From Moraxella bovoculi 237 (GTDB lineage Bacteria; Pseudomonadota; Gammaproteobacteria; Pseudomonadales; Moraxellaceae): a stretch of DNA of 34,747 bases. Both the position numbers and the translations under genes were made by a program. The notes below the pieces were generated by a model. The model worked only from the letters and a program-made list of their open reading frames with translations, was not told the DNA's origin and searched no databases. Each line of letters starts with the position of its first letter. Position 1 is the stretch's first letter. The stretch covers positions 1 to 34,747 of the forward strand of contig NZ_AOMT01000019.1 of NCBI RefSeq assembly GCF_000696305.2, given 5' to 3'. Below are positions 34,673-34,747 of this stretch, one piece after another.

Positions 34673-34747
34673 TGTAGCAGATTTAAATTTTATTTTTAAA
34701 TTGTCTTATATCGATCAGATTAAGATCATTCTAAAAGGATTAGTATC
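34673..34747 (+). other. Probable leader of the next gene (tuf expected)
   Basis: The last 75 bases are AT-rich and end with AAGGA (34735-34739) 8 bases before the window edge. The spacing suggests a start codon at or just beyond 34748. In most bacteria tuf follows fusA, so tuf is the likely gene, but no coding sequence is visible here. Confidence 0.4.

Noticed and set aside
1-34747. DNA uptake sequences in terminators, as in Neisseria and Haemophilus
   Set aside because: The terminator stems share no common 9-12-base motif; only ATAAAACCC recurs in two of them (23542 and 28149), which is easily chance in A/T-rich terminators.
1-34747. CRISPR, insertion sequences, prophage, toxin-antitoxin or defence genes
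   Set aside because: No regularly spaced repeats, transposase or integrase motifs, or paired small toxin/antitoxin genes were found on either strand.

Overview
The window is a bacterial chromosomal segment, most likely from a gammaproteobacterium of the family Moraxellaceae (Moraxella or a close relative). This rests on the gene order tRNA-Trp / secE / nusG / rplKA / rplJL / rpoBC at one end and rpsL / rpsG / fusA at the other, on RpoC (1410 aa) and RpoB (1369 aa) sequences of the Acinetobacter/Moraxella type, and on the AT-leaning composition. The genus is an inference from family resemblance, not from a database comparison.

Layout. 1-12.7 kb: tRNA-Trp, then the transcription/translation block secE-nusG, rplK-rplA, rplJ-rplL and rpoB-rpoC. 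Each sub-operon has its own recognisable promoter and several have structured leaders, including an L10-type leader before rplJ. 12.8-15.6 kb: serA and gor, each with its own promoter and terminator. 15.7-16.3 kb: a broken gene for a small secreted protein, with two compensating frameshifts. 16.4-23.5 kb: single-gene units for a HAD phosphatase (-), peptidase pepD (+), a dienelactone-hydrolase-family enzyme (-), a YcgN-type cysteine-cluster protein (+), corC (+), apolipoprotein N-acyltransferase lnt (+) and an unrecognised one-helix Ala/Pro-rich protein (+). 23.6-29.4 kb: a SotB-like efflux transporter (-), a long-form aminopeptidase P (+), pabB (-) and fabB (-). 29.7-31.2 kb: a 480-residue protein with a long charged helical region and an EcsC-like C-terminal part. 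31.3-34.7 kb: the str operon rpsL-rpsG-fusA. The window ends on a Shine-Dalgarno-like sequence that probably serves tuf.

The two ends make core transcription and translation machinery: RNA polymerase beta and beta', the L1/L11 and L10/L12 stalk proteins, S12, S7, EF-G, NusG and SecE. The middle holds housekeeping metabolism: serine, glutathione, folate and fatty-acid synthesis, peptide turnover and lipoprotein maturation.

I found no mobile element, CRISPR array, toxin-antitoxin pair or defence island, and no new multi-gene system. The more interesting signals are in non-coding DNA. Promoters are nested in or abut the terminator of the preceding gene at three junctions. Strong T-tract-free hairpins lie between genes of the same operon. 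An 8-G tract sits at the likely transcription start of the transporter gene, a 14-bp tandem duplication carries a ribosome binding site, and ribosomal genes favour the leucine codon CTA.
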